Shown: in pieces, positions 23,760 through 31,067 of the stretch
Layout of the letters: each line of letters starts with the position of its first letter
How positions within the stretch are numbered: position 1 is the first letter of the stretch
NCBI GenBank assembly: GCA_013373375.1
Contig: JABXHY010000053.1
Span: 1-35,313 of the forward strand
Length of the DNA stretch: 35,313 bases
Origin: Gammaproteobacteria bacterium
Lineage (GTDB): Bacteria > Pseudomonadota > Gammaproteobacteria > Enterobacterales > Kangiellaceae
Direction: 5' to 3'
Notes under the pieces: generated by a model
Databases searched by the model: none
The model's input: only the letters and a program-made list of their open reading frames with translations
Told to the model about the DNA's origin: nothing
Translations under genes and position numbers: made by a program

Positions 23760-23805
23760 TTGACGAGACGGTCAGAATGATCGAGAATTGTTCTAAATTA
23801 GAACA
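23760..23805 (+). promoter_or_regulatory. Promoter and palindromic operator of the 54-aa/165-aa operon
   Basis: TTGACG (23760-23765), a 17-base spacer and GAGAAT (23783-23788) form a plausible sigma-70 promoter. Directly after it lies TGTTCTA-AAT-TAGAACA (23789-23805), a perfect 7-bp inverted repeat that would overlap the transcription start, the classic place for a repressor. Just upstream is a tandem GACATATGA duplication (23740-23757). Confidence 0.55.
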
Positions 23806-23861
23806 CTAAATTACTATTAATTTCCCTTTAGGCAATCCCGCCGCTACTTTGGAGATATCAC

Positions 23862-24026
23862 ATGAGCACTGCTGCAAAAGCGAATGCAGCGATGATGAGT
23901 GGCAAAAAGCTATCATCTTACGATTTACCTAAAGACGTAAAACGTAAAATTGCTGCACGTCGCTACTCCCAACAAGAAATTAATGAGCGTTTCAAAGCCT
24001 ACCGAGCATCAAAGGTGGCTTGTTAA
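23862..24026 (+). CDS. Small basic 54-aa protein
   Basis: A 54-aa protein, MSTAAKANAAMMSGKKLSSY then DLPKDVKRKIAARRYSQQEINERFKAYRASKVAC. The second half is strongly basic and helical, consistent with nucleic-acid binding. GGAG stands seven bases before the ATG. It ends three bases before the next ATG, so the two genes form a tight unit under the palindromic promoter. It could be the autorepressor that binds that palindrome, or the smaller partner of a two-gene module; both are inference. Confidence 0.65.
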   Translation: MSTAAKANAAMMSGKKLSSYDLPKDVKRKIAARRYSQQEINERFKAYRASKVAC

Positions 24027-24029
24027 CTG

Positions 24030-24527
24030 ATGTGGAAACATAATACATTTGGCGACATCATTGAAGAAGAGGGTGATTTCGTAGGCTATGTGGCCTACGC
24101 CCTCTACAAAGAACAAAAAGTCAAATGGATTCACGCTTACAAAGATAAGACAGGCGAATTTCCCACTCCTACTCAAATCGAAATCTATTTCAACACCTTC
24201 CATTCATCACAAGATTGCATCGACAAGTTCCGAGATGATGCAGAGCGAATGCTAAACGAGTACATTGATTTCTCGTTTTCAGAAGAACTACAAGCATACC
24301 AAGAAGCCGTTAAAGATGAAGCGATCGTACAAGCCGTTCATAAGCCGTTTTGGACGGGTGTAAAAGAAAATGTAGTTGCAGGTATTGTAGCATCTGTAAT
24401 TACAGGAATAATTTCTATAGGACTATGGCTACACTCCGAAATGAAATCCGCTGAACGTAGAGCAGACTTGATTGACCGCTTTCCTGTTGCTGAAGAGTTT
24501 AAACAACTATTAAAAGACACTGAGTAG
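24030..24527 (+). CDS. Single-pass membrane protein, partner of the 54-aa gene
   Basis: A 165-aa protein: a soluble N-terminal domain (about 1-115; MWKHNTFGDIIEEEGDFVGYVAYALYKEQKVKWIHAY), one membrane helix near residues 119-138 (VVAGIVASVITGIISIGLWL), and a short charged C-terminal tail. I do not recognise a characterised family. It stands on the strand opposite to the flanking BRO-N and A genes, so it is an independently controlled insert. Together with the basic 54-aa protein it could be a lysogen-expressed cargo pair. Confidence 0.7.
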   Translation: MWKHNTFGDIIEEEGDFVGYVAYALYKEQKVKWIHAYKDKTGEFPTPTQIEIYFNTFHSSQDCIDKFRDDAERMLNEYIDFSFSEELQAYQEAVKDEAIVQAVHKPFWTGVKENVVAGIVASVITGIISIGLWLHSEMKSAERRADLIDRFPVAEEFKQLLKDTE

Positions 24528-24598
24528 TTCGCTATACAAGTAACTAATTGGAATTCATTTTAATTTTACTAATTTAACCCCATCTTAAATTTGCAAAT

Positions 24599-27385
24599 TC
24601 ACACCAACGGCCAGTCGTCATGGTCTAGTTCGTCCATGTACTTAGCCCACGGTTTGTTTTGTCTTTCGGTTGTGCCAAACAGCGCCAAATCTGGCTGCTG
24701 GTATTCAAATTCGTTGTCGTCGTAGTCCGTATCGAACATGTTGATATCACTCGGGCTACGTGGTTTCGTCTCTGTTTGCTGGTTTTGGTCAGGTTCGATG
24801 AGCCAGCTCGTGTCTACTTCAGGCTTGTTTTGGTAAATAAGGTGATCAGGTTGTCGCTCTGTGGCTGCTAACCTGAGTTTTACGCTTTTCTCTTTGCTGA
24901 GTTTTATCCAGTGACCTTTGAATAAGTCGCTTCTGAAGCCATCAGATAGCCCGTATTCGTCTATTAACCTGGCTATTTCATGTTCCAACATTGGACTGAG
25001 TGTCCGACCTGTAGCTTCGCCACTTTGGGGCTGCGTACAGTTATTGACAGAACTCCGAGAGGCAGCGGAGCTGCCAATGGCGGTCGCTTCGCTCCCTTGG
25101 GTGCTCGCGTCCGGCTTGGTCACTTCCACAAATGACACCGTGCGCTTTTTGAATTTCCAAGTGGATGGATTGTTGCTTGGTTTCTCAAACTCGTATTCCA
25201 CTTGCTTTTTGACTTCTGGCTTTGCCTTGGTGGTAATGGTGAAGTTCTTCAGGCGCGTTTTGATTTGCACACCGGATGCATCAAACCCTTTCAACTTACT
25301 CACCACATCACCGTGCGGAGAGGCGAACTCTAACTTTTCATACACATTGGTGATCAGCAGGTCTTTGCGTTTAACGAACGGACCACCTTGCCCCATGATG
25401 TAACCGTGCCAGTTGCCTGTATCGGCGGCTTTCATTACTTCGATGGCGGTGCTGTTTTCGTTTTCCATGCTTGGCTGGTAGATCTCACCCAGCAGGTTAA
25501 ACAGGTATTTGCTGTCAAACTTCTTACTTGCTTTGATTAGTTCCGCTGGAATTGGTGGACCAACGAGCTTTCTGCCTGCTTTGACTTCCAGCTCTTCGTA
25601 AATGTTGTAAAGCTGCTGGTAAGTAAGCTGGGTTAGATAATCCATAAAGCTGGCTTTATCGTTATTGGCGAATCGGCGCAGCTCTCGGTAAGTAGTGACA
25701 GGTGCACCACCAAAGAATTGGAACTGGCGAATGTTCCAGCGGCTTTTCCATGCGCTGACGTTCTTCGCCATGTCTTTCACTGACTTGCCTGTTTCGTCGG
25801 AAACAAGATCATCCATCGCGTAACCGTCGATGTTTTTCGAGATGTATTTTGCGATGTAGCCTGTTGCTGTGCCTTTCTCTGGGTCTATGTAGCCAAAATC
25901 ACAACGAGGTTTGTAGTTGAGCGGCCCTTGAATCGCTTTCTTCTTCTCGGCGCGTTTCGGGTTGCGATCAAAGCTTGGGCTGAGTTCTTCGCGGTCTTCC
26001 TGCGTCGCGTATGAGATGAAAATGTCACGCACTTGCGCCACATCTTCTGGTTTAACCCAAATGAGTAAGTGCCAGTGCGGTGTACCATCGTGATGCGGCT
26101 CAGCCACACGAACGCCAAACCAACGCAACCCTTCATTACTCAGTTTGGTTCGCATTAAACCCCAAACATTATTGAGGTATTGCTGTGCATCGCGTGGGCT
26201 GGCTCCGTTCCAGTGGTCAATAAAGCCACCTTTCTTATAGGTGTTGTGGTACTTAGATGGAGTGGTCAACGTTAAGAACAGACCTTGCAGCCCCAGCTCG
26301 TTACCAATGTCTTCACAGCCACGGCAGCGCACCATCAATTCATGTCTACGAATCGCAGGATTGGCTTGGCTTTTGATCACCATGTCTGCAAGCGCGAACT
26401 CTTCTTCTGTGTCTTCATCACGCAGCAACATGTTTTGGATAGCGTCCCAGTTACGTTTTTGCTGGGCTTTGTGCTCGCGAATGCAATCCCAAGATGCATA
26501 AGGCGAGGCACTGTTCGAGACTTGCCCCATGGCAATGGCTAGGTGTTCACGCATGATTTTGCGAGTTCTGACTAAGCGACCAAACCACCAGTTATCATCT
26601 TCTAGTCGCAATAGGTCTTGCGCTGCAGATAGGCCGCTTTGCTTGACGTATTTTCTAGGTGGTTTTATGCCAAAGGTTTGGCTGACAAAACGCGCGGCCA
26701 CTTCGTAAGTCATGACCATACATGCATCAATGTCTGGTTCTGATTCTGGTTGATGCACTTCGCGAATTTTGGCGGCACTTGTCGCGATGTAAGACTTGAG
26801 GATTTTAGCGAGCTGGTACGACATTTCTTTCAGCTCGTCGCGCTCTAATTCTGCCAACAAACGAGATTTAACTGGCTTGCGGTTTTTCTCGGCTTGGTCA
26901 AAGTCAAATGTGAGCTGTTTGCGTGGGTAGTCTTCTGGGTTGCCAGACTCTGTAAAGAACACGGGATGAAAGGCATCTTCTTCACCTTCTCCGAATTCTT
27001 TAGACAGTAGAGCAACCTTTTGTGTGGTAGGCAGAGACTTGTATTGTGCCAGTACCTTTTTAGCGCGGTCGGCGGCAGGTGCAACCTTAGTTCGTAGAAA
27101 AGAGTTAGCCTCTGTTCGACCTTCTTTTTCCAATACAGTGGTGTAACGCTTTACGAAATACCGTGTTAGATAGTCCGGTAAATCTTTGATTCGGTCTTTT
27201 ACCCATGCGAAGTCTTGCGCACTGGCTTCAAACAGCCTGCGTTCAAGTACGCTTAGGTCTTCTGGCTCTATATCAACACGCGGACGATACGCAGGTTGAA
27301 TACAAGCGTCCCTCTCATCAATAGCGATAAGAGGGGCTTGCCATGGGCGCTTAAGTGGTTTTACTGGTTGATAGTAGGTTTGCAT
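24599..27385 (-). CDS. A: Replication initiation endonuclease A (HUH, gpA family)
   Basis: A 928-aa gpA-type rolling-circle initiator that nicks the origin and stays covalently attached to the 5' end. The HUH metal site is PHWHLLIW (His437/His439). The catalytic tyrosines lie in TGYIAKYISK (Tyr510 and Tyr514), matching the paired Tyr of P2 A. It is longer than P2 A (761 aa), with an extended, partly disordered C-terminus (about 730-928). The P2 origin lies inside gene A, so the origin is probably within this gene; I did not locate the nick site. Its ATG overlaps the previous stop (TGATG). Confidence 0.93.
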   Translation of the reverse strand: MQTYYQPVKPLKRPWQAPLIAIDERDACIQPAYRPRVDIEPEDLSVLERRLFEASAQDFAWVKDRIKDLPDYLTRYFVKRYTTVLEKEGRTEANSFLRTKVAPAADRAKKVLAQYKSLPTTQKVALLSKEFGEGEEDAFHPVFFTESGNPEDYPRKQLTFDFDQAEKNRKPVKSRLLAELERDELKEMSYQLAKILKSYIATSAAKIREVHQPESEPDIDACMVMTYEVAARFVSQTFGIKPPRKYVKQSGLSAAQDLLRLEDDNWWFGRLVRTRKIMREHLAIAMGQVSNSASPYASWDCIREHKAQQKRNWDAIQNMLLRDEDTEEEFALADMVIKSQANPAIRRHELMVRCRGCEDIGNELGLQGLFLTLTTPSKYHNTYKKGGFIDHWNGASPRDAQQYLNNVWGLMRTKLSNEGLRWFGVRVAEPHHDGTPHWHLLIWVKPEDVAQVRDIFISYATQEDREELSPSFDRNPKRAEKKKAIQGPLNYKPRCDFGYIDPEKGTATGYIAKYISKNIDGYAMDDLVSDETGKSVKDMAKNVSAWKSRWNIRQFQFFGGAPVTTYRELRRFANNDKASFMDYLTQLTYQQLYNIYEELEVKAGRKLVGPPIPAELIKASKKFDSKYLFNLLGEIYQPSMENENSTAIEVMKAADTGNWHGYIMGQGGPFVKRKDLLITNVYEKLEFASPHGDVVSKLKGFDASGVQIKTRLKNFTITTKAKPEVKKQVEYEFEKPSNNPSTWKFKKRTVSFVEVTKPDASTQGSEATAIGSSAASRSSVNNCTQPQSGEATGRTLSPMLEHEIARLIDEYGLSDGFRSDLFKGHWIKLSKEKSVKLRLAATERQPDHLIYQNKPEVDTSWLIEPDQNQQTETKPRSPSDINMFDTDYDDNEFEYQQPDLALFGTTERQNKPWAKYMDELDHDDWPLV

Positions 27386-27963
27386 CAGAATGGCACATCA
27401 TCACTATAAATTTGCTTTCGCGCTTTGTGAATTTCCAAGCGCATTTTCAAGTCAAGACAGCTACGTCCTATCAAGTGCCCTTGCCATAACCATTCTGATT
27501 CTTGACTCGTTGGCGCAACGTAAATGAAGTACCAATCCAACGCTTTATTTACTTTTTCAGAGTTGTTGCTCACAGCAACTTGCCACTGCATCGTGGTTAA
27601 AAATAATCGCTCAGCAAAATTTACAGGTGCGCTAGACTCAAACTTTATCAAGTTGTTTATGTACTTACTGGATACGTGCGGATTCATCATGCGCTCTAAG
27701 CGATAGCGCAGTTTGAACAGCTCTTTTGGTGGGTAGCAATCCACTCGTTCAAACAATTCGATTCGTTCTACGGTGTACTTTTTGCCTTTCTCATCCAACT
27801 TCTTTAGTACCGGATTAAGATCGCAGCTTTCATTAAAGCTTTTAGCACCAGCCAGACACCAAGCCGTTTGAACTTGTCCTTTTTTGCCGAATCTGGAGAA
27901 GTAGCGACCGTTAAGCATGATCACTTTGGTTTGTTTTACTGGGTTGTTTACGATTGTGCTCAT
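27385..27963 (-). CDS. Hypothetical early protein upstream of A
   Basis: A 192-aa soluble protein with alternating charged and aromatic residues (ERVDCYPPKELFKLRYRLERMMNPHVSSKYINNL; ALDWYFIYVAPTSQESEWLW). No domain recognised. It overlaps A by one base and the preceding gene by four, so it is tightly co-expressed with replication initiation. A role as a replication accessory factor is inference from the operon. Confidence 0.7.
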   Translation of the reverse strand: MSTIVNNPVKQTKVIMLNGRYFSRFGKKGQVQTAWCLAGAKSFNESCDLNPVLKKLDEKGKKYTVERIELFERVDCYPPKELFKLRYRLERMMNPHVSSKYINNLIKFESSAPVNFAERLFLTTMQWQVAVSNNSEKVNKALDWYFIYVAPTSQESEWLWQGHLIGRSCLDLKMRLEIHKARKQIYSDDVPF

Positions 27964-28196
27964 ACTTCATCCAACTCTTGCGTGGTGACCAACATGAAAC
28001 CGCCTTTCCCACGACCTTTGCTGATGATTCCCTTGTCTACTGGGTGCATCACGGAGCAATCTAGATCGCGGCAAGCTTGGTTCATGGCATCTAACATCGA
28101 ATCGAAATCACCCACTAAAACGTTGGCGACTTCCTGAGTGTCTTGATGGCGAACAATGCCGCCATCAGGACAAAGGGCTACGGCTGCGTATTGCAT
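27960..28196 (-). CDS. Hypothetical small early protein
   Basis: A 78-aa protein (MQYAAVALCPDGGIVRHQDT...). It has a Gly/Lys-rich turn near residues 57-67 (GIISKGRGKGGFM) that could bind nucleic acid or phosphate, and an acidic C-terminus. It starts seven bases after the 121-aa gene and overlaps the next by four bases (ATGA). Function unknown. Confidence 0.65.
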   Translation of the reverse strand: MQYAAVALCPDGGIVRHQDTQEVANVLVGDFDSMLDAMNQACRDLDCSVMHPVDKGIISKGRGKGGFMLVTTQELDEV

Positions 28197-28203
28197 AAGT
28201 GCT

Positions 28204-28569
28204 CTACTCCTTAACTAAAACAATGCCATCAGGTGTTTCTATGGCTCCGGTGATAACCGTTCCGTCCTCGGTTCTTACCAAACCAAGTTCTTCTGCTTCC
28301 TGAATAGCGACTCGTACTTTTTCAACCAACGAAGTGGCTGGTAGTGTTTTCGCTGCTTTTAAAGCGGTGTTGTACTGGTCTGCATTAACCCAGACGATCA
28401 GAGCTGTTTTCTTGTTGTCCGCTAGGTCTGTAGCGCCTAGCCCATCGGTTTTGAACTTGATAGTGGTTAGCCCTTTGCTGTACTGAGCTGAATCCATACA
28501 TTGATGAAGCGCTTGAACAGTAACGTTCTCGTCACCGATTTGATTGATTAGTTCGCTAAGTGAAGCCAT
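28204..28569 (-). CDS. Hypothetical 121-aa early protein
   Basis: An acidic protein (MASLSELINQIGDENVTVQALHQ...). The first 70 residues look like a small alpha/beta domain (GLTTIKFKTDG, KKTALIVWVN). A second short domain ends in beta strands (ETPDGIVLVKE). Proteins of this type recur in early regions of P2-like phages of Vibrio, but no function is known to me. Its ATG overlaps the preceding TGA by one base. Confidence 0.7.
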   Translation of the reverse strand: MASLSELINQIGDENVTVQALHQCMDSAQYSKGLTTIKFKTDGLGATDLADNKKTALIVWVNADQYNTALKAAKTLPATSLVEKVRVAIQEAEELGLVRTEDGTVITGAIETPDGIVLVKE

Positions 28570-28694
28570 TACTCAAAATCTCCGTCTAAACACATTTCAC
28601 ATACTTCCTGCCCTTGCTTGTTCTTGCGCATAAACAAACGGTCTAGTTGCAAGTGACACTGGCGGCAGATGAATTCCAATCGTTGAATTGACAT
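28569..28694 (-). CDS. Small C4 zinc-finger protein (41 aa)
   Basis: MSIQRLEFICRQCHLQLDRL then FMRKNKQGQEVCEMCLDGDFE: two CxxC pairs (CRQC, CEMC) form a single zinc ribbon. I chose ATG 28694 because GGAGGAG precedes it by seven bases and it starts one base after the upstream stop (TGATATG). A longer frame from 28823 would lie almost wholly inside the previous gene. Possible nucleic-acid-binding early protein. Confidence 0.75.
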   Translation of the reverse strand: MSIQRLEFICRQCHLQLDRLFMRKNKQGQEVCEMCLDGDFE

Positions 28695-28695
28695 A

Positions 28696-29100
28696 TCAAA
28701 TCTCCTCCAACTTTGGCGGACAGCCGTGAATAGGCGCGCACTCTTGCCACCACGTTTGCATGGTGCTTTTTTGGCTTGTGCTTTTGACGCAGGCAGAAAC
28801 AAAGAACAATGCTCGGATTGCACCTATAGCCTGATGGTGTGTGGCAGCGTCTGTGGATTGGTTAAACACGACTACCCAGTAAACCCACCACGCAGTGATG
28901 AAGTCTTCTAGGCATAAACCTTGTTCAGTACCGTTGATGTTCACCAGCATGGCGCGAGTAGAATCGAGCTCTAACATGTCACCTTGGCTTGATTCGATTT
29001 TGTGGAACACGCGAACAAACTGTTCGATTTTGCGTGTAGTGAAACCTTCACCACGTAGGCCGTGCTCAAGGTCTTGTTTGAAGATGGTTAGGATGCTCAT
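28696..29100 (-). CDS. Hypothetical 134-aa early protein
   Basis: The first 60 residues look like a small helical domain (MSILTIFKQDLEHGLRGEGFTTRKIEQFVRVF). A hydrophobic stretch rich in Trp, Val and Phe follows (about 65-82, DFITAWWVYWVVVFN) and then IRALFFVSACV, perhaps a membrane-associated helix or a buried core. It overlaps the 201-aa gene by four bases. Function unknown. Confidence 0.65.
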   Translation of the reverse strand: MSILTIFKQDLEHGLRGEGFTTRKIEQFVRVFHKIESSQGDMLELDSTRAMLVNINGTEQGLCLEDFITAWWVYWVVVFNQSTDAATHHQAIGAIRALFFVSACVKSTSQKSTMQTWWQECAPIHGCPPKLEEI

Positions 29101-29702
29101 GCGTCCACCTCTGCTTTTGCTTTTGCTTTTGCTTTTGCTTCGGCTTCTTCACGGGCTTCAATGATTAGCTCGGTGAGTTGGGTTTCGATTGAAAGGAGTT
29201 TTTCGAGTGTATCTTCACCATCCAACCACACATTTTCGTTTATCAAACTAATGTGTGGATGCCCCTCTTGGTAACACGTATCAGTGGCGTTAGCGTGCAC
29301 ATTGAATTTGTCTACATGCCCAGAGAAACTAGTAAAGACATGAATCACATCCGTATTTGCCATTGCCAGTACATTGATAGCGTGGATGATATCGAATACA
29401 TCTCTGCTTTTTAGAGCACCAGCAATGTCGTTGTTCATACCAACTAACTGTTCTGGTGAGCTGTCATTTTCGACAAACCCGATAACAGTGCCGTTTGCTA
29501 GCACAATGTTGTCAGAGATTTGCTTTGGCAGTAGCTTGCATAAAGCAAAACTAATGCGTCGCTGATTCAACAGCATTTCATCATGCATGTTTCTAGTGGC
29601 GGCTATCTGCTCTTTGGTTTCTTCGTTCAGTTGCTTTGCAATGGCGTTTGCTTCACGCGCCATTTTTAGCGCTTCTTGCGCTGTAAGGTTTGGATCACTC
29701 AT
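29097..29702 (-). CDS. Hypothetical 201-aa early protein with Lys-Ala repeat tail
   Basis: The N-terminal 60 residues form a predicted coiled coil (QEALKMAREANAIAKQLNEETKEQIAATRN). The middle is alpha/beta. The C-terminal tail EEAEAKAKAKAKAEVDA is encoded by four GCTTTT hexamers (plus strand), whose copy number could change without shifting the frame. AGGAG lies eight bases before the ATG. It is the first gene after the internal terminator of the early operon. Function unknown. Confidence 0.7.
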   Translation of the reverse strand: MSDPNLTAQEALKMAREANAIAKQLNEETKEQIAATRNMHDEMLLNQRRISFALCKLLPKQISDNIVLANGTVIGFVENDSSPEQLVGMNNDIAGALKSRDVFDIIHAINVLAMANTDVIHVFTSFSGHVDKFNVHANATDTCYQEGHPHISLINENVWLDGEDTLEKLLSIETQLTELIIEAREEAEAKAKAKAKAEVDA

Positions 29703-29726
29703 CTTCTATGCTCCTACGCTAAGACG

Positions 29727-29750
29727 AAAAAAAGCCCCCTTGGCGAGGGC
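29727..29750 (-). terminator. Intrinsic terminator inside the early operon
   Basis: Minus strand: GCCCTC (29750-29745), loop GCCAA, GGGGGC (29739-29734, one G-T pair), then seven T (29733-29727). It lies between the 94-aa gene and the 201-aa gene of the early operon. This implies attenuation, antitermination or a second promoter for the replication genes downstream. Confidence 0.8.
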
Positions 29751-29770
29751 AAACGTTGGCTAGGTTTGGC

Positions 29771-30055
29771 TTAAGACCAGCGCTCAGTGATGCGTTGCGC
29801 TGTTCTATCGATTCGGTCTATCTCTTTAATTAGGCGTGTGCGTTCTAGTGCGGACGTGTCTTCGTGATTGGCTTTAGTTGCCAGCTCGGTGCGCTGTTGG
29901 CGCAGTGGTTTAAGCTGCTTTTCGCGCAGGTCTGCACGTACTTTTTGTAGGCAAGCCAGCCCTTTTGCTTTTTGAGCAGCGTTAAGGCTGTGGTATGGCA
30001 TATCAGGACAAGGTTGGTGACATGCGGTTTCAAATGAATCAAGGACAACTGACAT
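29771..30055 (-). CDS. Hypothetical 94-aa early protein
   Basis: MSVVLDSFETACHQPCPDMP opens a protein with two N-terminal Cys, followed by a long, highly charged helical region (LREKQLKPLRQQRTELATKA; LERTRLIKEIDRIDRTAQRI) suited to a coiled coil. I chose ATG 30055 because AGGAG lies nine bases upstream and it follows the CII-like gene by 11 bases. A longer frame from 30250 overlaps that gene. Function unknown. Confidence 0.65.
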   Translation of the reverse strand: MSVVLDSFETACHQPCPDMPYHSLNAAQKAKGLACLQKVRADLREKQLKPLRQQRTELATKANHEDTSALERTRLIKEIDRIDRTAQRITERWS

Positions 30056-30066
30056 GATGTTTGCTC

Positions 30067-30609
30067 CTATGCTAAGCCGGGGATTGGCGCACCGTTGACC
30101 AAAAACTCTGTGCCCATTTGTACCAATGGCTGCAGGCCTGTAGTGCGTTCTTCTAGGTCGTTGATTAACAAAACGAGGTTGCCTAATGCGGCTTGCGCAA
30201 CGGCAAGTGTTTTGCGTTTGGTGGATCGCGGTAAACGCTCTGCGGTGCATATTGCGTGTGCATTGCTAGAAAGCTCACCAGAATCTGCCGAGAGTTGTAG
30301 AACCCTCTCAAGGTAGGTTTTGCGCTCCTCTTCCGAGCGAGGTACGGGAATAGTCACCACGCCATCTTCTGAAAAAAGCGTGTTTGGGATGGTGTAATCG
30401 CCAGACGCATAACAAAGCATTGCCATGACCGGCACAGTTAGATGACGCGGCTGCGACGGGTTAAGCATGTTTCGCAATACTTGCCCGTCCATGCCGATGG
30501 TTCTCGCAATCTTCTCAACATCGTGATTGACGACGAAATCACAACAAACAGCGTCGAAAGCTCGTTGTTTGCGTTCACCTAATTCATACATAGCGACGTT
30601 TGCACTCAT
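30067..30609 (-). CDS. CII-like regulatory protein
   Basis: A 180-aa protein of the phage regulatory CII type seen in 186- and P2-like phages. An N-terminal helix-turn-helix-like region (about 12-60; AFDAVCCDFVVNHDVEKIARTIGMDGQVLRNMLNPSQPRHLTV) contains the LNP..PR.LT pattern typical of the family. The C-terminal part (about 120-160) is helical. In 186, CII activates early lysogenic transcription of the repressor. It is the second annotated large gene of the early operon. Confidence 0.8.
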   Translation of the reverse strand: MSANVAMYELGERKQRAFDAVCCDFVVNHDVEKIARTIGMDGQVLRNMLNPSQPRHLTVPVMAMLCYASGDYTIPNTLFSEDGVVTIPVPRSEEERKTYLERVLQLSADSGELSSNAHAICTAERLPRSTKRKTLAVAQAALGNLVLLINDLEERTTGLQPLVQMGTEFLVNGAPIPGLA

Positions 30610-30620
30610 AAGTCACACTC

Positions 30621-30716
30621 TTAAAGAAATGGAGGTACGAGAATGACTGCCCAAGCAAAGATATGTAGCCAAAGTGGGCAGTGGTTTTTTGTCGGGATTA
30701 AGGAGGAAAAACGCAT
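30621..30716 (-). CDS. Possible 31-aa membrane microprotein
   Basis: A 32-codon frame, MRFSSLIPTKNHCPLWLHIF then AWAVILVPPFL, starting two bases after the Cox-like stop codon with AGGTG about eight bases upstream. The C-terminal 17 residues form a hydrophobic segment. The same DNA contains an 8-bp inverted repeat (ACTGCCCA 30646-30653, TGGGCAGT 30675-30682), so the apparent frame could be incidental to an RNA structure. Confidence 0.4.
   Translation of the reverse strand: MRFSSLIPTKNHCPLWLHIFAWAVILVPPFL
30646..30690 (+). terminator. Inverted repeat with T tract between Cox-like and CII-like genes
   Basis: ACTGCCCA (30646-30653) and TGGGCAGT (30675-30682), loop of 21 bases, followed on the plus strand by GGTTTTTT. 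It has the form of a weak plus-strand intrinsic terminator, though no plus-strand gene lies upstream. It could stop antisense transcription or structure the early minus-strand transcript. Confidence 0.35.
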
Positions 30717-30718
30717 GA

Positions 30719-30928
30719 TTAAAGCACCTGTTCAGCTAACACAGCGTTCTTGGCAAACAACGCCACCAAGTTGATTCTTACTGCACTGTTTGGGCTTTCT
30801 TTTGGGAGAATGGGGTAGTGTCCCTCGGCGATTTGCTTCTCGATGTATGAGATCGACTCCCCAGTTCTTTCAGAAAATATCCTTTTTGAACAATGAGGTG
30901 CCCAAGGAGCTACTTGAATGGTTGCCAT
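30719..30928 (-). CDS. cox: Cox/Apl-like early regulator and excisionase candidate
   Basis: A 69-aa protein at the cox position: first gene of the early operon, divergent from CI. The segment FSERTGESISYIEKQIAEGHYPILPKESPNSAVRINLVALFAKN has the winged-helix excisionase layout seen in Cox/Apl and AlpA-like proteins. In P2, Cox represses the lysogenic promoter and assists excision, so one small protein commits the phage to lysis. The call rests on position, size and this pattern. Confidence 0.75.
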   Translation of the reverse strand: MATIQVAPWAPHCSKRIFSERTGESISYIEKQIAEGHYPILPKESPNSAVRINLVALFAKNAVLAEQVL

Positions 30929-31067
30929 AATGGTATCCTTGATTAGTTTGCGTCTATGTATGGGTATACGGGCGCTTTATGTTGAACACACAAGGATATT
31001 AGATCGCATTTGAGTTCAAATCAAACTTAAATGAACGCAAATAGAACTTATATGTGATCGATATCAA
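30929..31067. promoter_or_regulatory. Lysis-lysogeny switch region
   Basis: This gap holds the face-off of the Cox-like early operon and CI. An early minus-strand promoter is plausible: TTGATT (31024-31019), 17-base spacer, TAATAT (31001-30996). Overlapping it is TTTGA-GT-TCAAA (31009-31020), a dyad. AACTTAAATG (31024-31033) and AACTTATATG (31045-31054) repeat at exactly 21 bp, i.e. two helical turns. These are the likely CI and Cox sites. A CI promoter is less clear. Confidence 0.65.

Noticed and set aside
28569-28823. An 84-aa version of the small zinc-finger protein.
   Set aside because: Its first half lies in another frame inside the previous gene. The internal ATG at 28694 has a strong ribosome-binding site.
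29771-30250. A 159-aa version of the 94-aa early protein.
   Set aside because: The extra N-terminal part overlaps the CII-like gene and is Arg/His/Pro-rich, as expected of a shadow frame.
30643-30774. A plus-strand 43-codon frame with GGAGG upstream.
   Set aside because: It is antisense to the end of the Cox-like gene. The purine-rich site is the complement of minus-strand coding bases, and the product has no recognisable feature.
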